Assembly: GCA_016125155.1 (NCBI GenBank)
Contig: WGMI01000004.1
Span: 1 to 61,732, forward strand
DNA: 61,732 bases
Source: a bacterium
Lineage (GTDB): Bacteria; Bacteroidota; Bacteroidia; Flavobacteriales; Schleiferiaceae
Reading direction: 5' to 3'
Shown: piece by piece, positions 59,224 to 61,732 of the stretch
Layout of the letters: every line of letters starts with the position of its first letter
How positions within the stretch are numbered: position 1 is the first letter of the stretch
Notes under the pieces: generated by a model
Told to the model about the DNA's origin: nothing
The model's input: only the letters and a program-made list of their open reading frames with translations
Databases searched by the model: none
Program-made: the position numbers and the translations under genes

Positions 59224-61323
59224 TTATTCCTGCTCTTCCTTAGCTTCGAGTTCCGCTTTGAGCTGAGACAAAGCGTCAAAATCGCCGAGGGTAGAACGCT
59301 CTACCTTGCCTTGAACTTTGCGGAGCACGGATTCGGTCTCTGCCGATTCCTTGGCGTCTTGCTTTTCGCGGTTGTCTCGGTTGATCTTGCTGTGCGAAAC
59401 CACCACACGGCGGTTGTCGGGATTGAACTCGATGACGCGGAAATCGACTACATCGCCCACTTTGAGTGGGGTTCCGTCTTCGCGCACCAGTTGCTTGGCA
59501 GGGGCAAAGGCTTCGATTCCGAGGTTTTCGAGCAATACCGTCCCGCCTTTGTCAAAACTCTCCAACAGTTTGCCGCTGTGCATGCTTCCCTCTTCGAGGA
59601 TGGTCGCATACACTTCCCAGGGATTCTCTTGAACCTGCTTGTGACCCAAGCTCAGCTTGCGGTTTTCGGTATCGATTTCAAGGACTTGAATGTCGAGAAC
59701 ACTGCCCACGGAGGTGAATTCGCTGGGGTGCTTGACCTTTTTGGTCCAGCTCAAATCGCTGATGTGAATCAGACCATCGATGCCCTCTTCCAGTTCGACG
59801 AATACGCCGAAGTTGGTGAAGTTGCGCACCGTGCCTTTGTGCTGGCTACCCACTGGATACTTGGTGGTGATGCTGCTCCACGGATCGGGAGTCAATTGCT
59901 TGATGCCGAGCGACAATTTGCGGTCGTCGAGGTCAACGCCCAACACCACGCACTCGATTTCCTGCCCCACTTTCACGAAGTCTTGAGCGCTCCGCAAGTG
60001 CGTGCTCCACGACATTTCGCTTACGTGTACCAAGCCTTCCACGCCCGGGATTACTTCTACAAAGGCCCCGTAGTCGGCGATCACAACCACCTTGCCCTTG
60101 ATGACATCTCCGGCTTTGAGTTCCTTGTCGAGCTGCTCCCACGGATGAGGTTGCAACTGCTTGATGCCCAATTGGATTCTGGTCTTTCCTTCGTCGAAGT
60201 CGAGGATAACAACGTTGATGCGCTGATCCAGCTCGAGCAATTCGGAGGGATGGCTTACGCGGCTCCAGCTGAGGTCGGTGATGTGCACCAATCCGTCTAC
60301 ACCGCCCAAATCGACAAATACCCCATAGGAAGTGATGTTCTTGACCACCCCTTCGAGCACTTGGCCTTTTTCGAGTTTGCCGATGATTTCTTTTTTCTGC
60401 TCTTCGAGGTCGGCCTCGATCAGTGCTTTGTGGGAAACCACGACGTTCTTGAATTCCTGATTGATTTTGACAATCTTGAATTCCATGGTCTTGTTGACGT
60501 AGATGTCGTAGTCGCGAATCGGCTTGACGTCGATTTGCGAACCGGGCAGGAAGGCCTCGATTCCGAATACGTCTACAATCATACCGCCCTTGGTGCGGCA
60601 CTTGACAAATCCGGTCACAATTTCTTCGGTGCCAAAGGCATCATTGACGCGGTCCCACGCCTTGATTTGACGGGCCTTGCGGTGCGAAAGCACCAATTGA
60701 CCGTTTTTGTCTTCGTGCTTGTCGACCAACACTTCCACTTCGTCCCCGATTTTGAGCTCGGGATTGTAGCGGAATTCGTTGAGCGAAACCACGCCTTCCG
60801 ACTTGGAATCGATGTCGATGATGGTTTCGCGGTCGTTCATGGCGACTACGCGACCCATGACCACCTGGTGCTCGGCAACGGCGCCGAGGGTGGCCTCGTA
60901 CATCCGCTCCATTTCGCCCCGGGTGCCGTCTTCGCCTCCACGGCCTTCGTAGCGATCCCAGTCAAATTCTTCTTCTTCTTCGACCAACACCGGAAGCACA
61001 TCGTCTTCGTCGGTGCCCTCTTCGCTTTGAACCGGCTTGCTGCGGCGCTGACGAGTCTTGGTCTCTTCTTTGTCGGAAGCGGCTTCTGACGCTTCAGCGA
61101 CGGTTTCGATCTCTACCTCGGCGACTACGGCCTCGGCTGCTACCGCTTCTACTGTCTCTGGGGCTACCGCCTCTGGGACTTCGGCCACTTCTGCTACCCC
61201 GGCCGCTTCGGCCAATTCGGCTTTGTGTTCGGCCTCGGTCTCGTTCGCCGGGTGAACCGTGGTTTCCACGGTGTGCTCTGGGGTCACTTCCTCAGCGCTG
61301 GGACGGTTGATTTCTTCTGACAT
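59224..61323 (-). CDS. rpsA: 30S ribosomal protein S1
   Basis: This 699-aa protein carries six S1 RNA-binding repeats (from ~155; for example GRVVAMNDRETIIDIDSKSEGVVSL, GVVKNITSYGVFVDLGGVDGLVHITDLSW, GKVVVIADYGAFVEVIPGVEGLVHVSEMSW, GTVRNFTNFGVFVELEEGIDGLIHISDLSW). S1 recruits mRNA to the 30S subunit. An acidic, Ala/Glu/Val-rich N-terminal extension of about 130 residues is longer than in E. coli S1. ATG 61323 was chosen; an in-frame TTG two codons earlier is unlikely. Confidence 0.97.
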   Translation of the reverse strand: MSEEINRPSAEEVTPEHTVETTVHPANETEAEHKAELAEAAGVAEVAEVPEAVAPETVEAVAAEAVVAEVEIETVAEASEAASDKEETKTRQRRSKPVQSEEGTDEDDVLPVLVEEEEEFDWDRYEGRGGEDGTRGEMERMYEATLGAVAEHQVVMGRVVAMNDRETIIDIDSKSEGVVSLNEFRYNPELKIGDEVEVLVDKHEDKNGQLVLSHRKARQIKAWDRVNDAFGTEEIVTGFVKCRTKGGMIVDVFGIEAFLPGSQIDVKPIRDYDIYVNKTMEFKIVKINQEFKNVVVSHKALIEADLEEQKKEIIGKLEKGQVLEGVVKNITSYGVFVDLGGVDGLVHITDLSWSRVSHPSELLELDQRINVVILDFDEGKTRIQLGIKQLQPHPWEQLDKELKAGDVIKGKVVVIADYGAFVEVIPGVEGLVHVSEMSWSTHLRSAQDFVKVGQEIECVVLGVDLDDRKLSLGIKQLTPDPWSSITTKYPVGSQHKGTVRNFTNFGVFVELEEGIDGLIHISDLSWTKKVKHPSEFTSVGSVLDIQVLEIDTENRKLSLGHKQVQENPWEVYATILEEGSMHSGKLLESFDKGGTVLLENLGIEAFAPAKQLVREDGTPLKVGDVVDFRVIEFNPDNRRVVVSHSKINRDNREKQDAKESAETESVLRKVQGKVERSTLGDFDALSQLKAELEAKEEQE

Positions 61324-61353
61324 GCACAATCATTTGTATCCTGCGGCCGCAGC

Positions 61354-61424
61354 GGGATGTCGTGCGATGCAACCGGTCGGAGGGGTTCAAAAAAAGGAAA
61401 AGAAAAACCTCAGCCGGACATCCC
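61354..61424 (-). promoter_or_regulatory. long-range stem in the rpsA 5' leader
   Basis: Within the ~115-nt leader GGGATGTC (minus strand of 61424-61417) is perfectly complementary to GACATCCC (minus strand of 61361-61354), about 55 nt apart. The stem would end about 31 nt before the start codon. Autoregulation by S1 is known in E. coli; a similar role here is inference. Confidence 0.35.
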
Positions 61425-61444
61425 TACCGCCGGAAAAGGGGCTG

Positions 61445-61452
61445 CAAAGATA
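61445..61452 (-). promoter_or_regulatory. -7 box for rpsA
   Basis: The minus strand reads TATCTTTG, an exact TAnnTTTG match, about 120 nt before the rpsA ATG. Confidence 0.5.
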
Positions 61453-61526
61453 AGAAATTCTCTGGTTGTGTGAAGGTTCGATGGATTGTTTTTAGAGAAT
61501 GGGGGCGGGGGAGTGTTCAGTGTTCA

Positions 61527-61582
61527 GTGCTCAGTTTTCAGCGCTCAGTTTTCAGTGCTCAGTTTTCAGTGCTCAGTTTTTA
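61527..61582 (+). repeat. 14-bp tandem repeats
   Basis: Four tandem 14-bp units (GTGCTCAGTTTTCA with single changes) span 61527-61582. Upstream GTGTTCAGTGTTCA adds degenerate half-copies. Confidence 0.95.
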
Positions 61583-61652
61583 ATGTTTAGTTGAACGACT
61601 AACCTTCATGTCTTGCGATTGAAGTAAATTTAACCGCAAAACAGAAGGATCA

Positions 61653-61732
61653 ATGGAATCAGTATCTTCAACTCGTATCGTGGCAAAGGAACCGAACGAG
61701 AAATTGGCTCGCAAGCGGCTGAGTGTACTACA
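61653..61732 (+). mobile_element. IS481-type transposase, 5' end (cut by window edge)
   Basis: ATG 61653 opens a frame that runs off the window: MESVSSTRIVAKEPNEKLAR then KRLSVL. NEKLARKRLxVLxLA is a typical start of IS481-group (DDE) transposases, whose helix-turn-helix follows. Only 26 codons are visible. The element's left end probably lies in 61583-61640, but no inverted repeat can be confirmed without the right end. Confidence 0.6.

Larger units (their letters stand above)
61324..61652. other. rpsA leader, tandem repeats and left side of an insertion element
   Basis: About 330 bp hold the rpsA leader (61324-61444), its -7 box, a run of 14-bp repeats (61527-61582) and the presumed left end of the IS481-type element. 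No additional gene is seen. Confidence 0.6.

Noticed and set aside
59311-61089. 592-codon plus-strand frame antisense to rpsA
   Set aside because: The rpsA reading has six clear S1 repeats; the plus-strand frame has low-complexity Phe/Val/Asp content expected from complementing Glu/Lys/Val-rich codons.

Overview
The window (about 61.7 kb, fairly GC-rich) is chromosomal DNA of a member of the Bacteroidota. The evidence is: type IX secretion (T9SS) C-terminal sorting domains of type A and type B, recurrent TAnnTTTG promoter boxes typical of the phylum's primary sigma factor, a PorE-like OmpA protein, a TamL-like lipoprotein of the Omp85 family, DUF4254 next to a GT9 glycosyltransferase, and Bacteroidota gene orders such as tRNA-Glu-rpsT and ftsB-mutA-mutB. 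Genus cannot be fixed from sequence reading alone.

Layout. 1-4.4 kb: end of an unknown gene, tRNA-His, a GT4 glycosyltransferase/sulfotransferase pair, a di-heme peroxidase lipoprotein and rplS with a structured leader. 4.4-9.7 kb (minus): CarboxypepD_reg protein, aroC, a dicarboxylate/glutamate symporter and a PorE-like OmpA protein in a tightly packed run. 9.7-15.3 kb: ettA, the first copy of a dispersed repeat, a hypothetical, tRNA-Glu, rpsT, a vanW-type gene broken by one in-frame TGA, ftsB and the second repeat copy. 15.3-19.6 kb: mutA-mutB-meaB, the methylmalonyl-CoA mutase module. 19.6-28.1 kb: membrane hypothetical, aminotransferase, DUF4254-GT9-TrkH run, TrmH-family methyltransferase, TamL-like Omp85. 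28.2-32.7 kb: a beta-barrel/SPOR envelope protein, then tig-clpP-clpX. 32.7-34.7 kb: thyA-folA (minus) and a gene-poor stretch with an outer-membrane protein remnant. 34.7-45.8 kb: secreted and envelope proteins: thermonuclease, T9SS esterase, T9SS 5'-nucleotidase, type-B T9SS protein, NlpC/P60 peptidase, M1 peptidase, HupE/UreJ-like protein, DUF6702. 45.9-53.8 kb: a possible micro-protein with a terminator, BNR/sialidase-like protein, peptidase E, ElbB-like protein, DUF2306, a small outer-membrane protein, gpmI, HAD hydrolase, map and a methyltransferase. 53.8-61.7 kb: TPR protein, Cys-less zinc-ribbon family protein, Nif3, META lipoprotein pair, esterase, rpsA with a structured leader, and the start of an IS481-type transposase at the right edge.

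Most of the window is core housekeeping (translation, proteolysis, folate/dTMP, shikimate, propionyl-CoA metabolism, glycolysis) mixed with envelope and secretion genes. Genes are packed into short operons with ATGA/GTGA overlaps. Several promoters place the -7 box only 4-8 nt before the start codon, which suggests leaderless or very short-leader mRNAs. I saw no clear defence system, CRISPR array, prophage or biosynthetic cluster. The least explained items are the two-copy structured repeat, the terminator/promoter overlap ahead of tig, the rplS and rpsA leaders, the micro-ORF plus terminator at 45.9 kb and the UGA-interrupted vanW.
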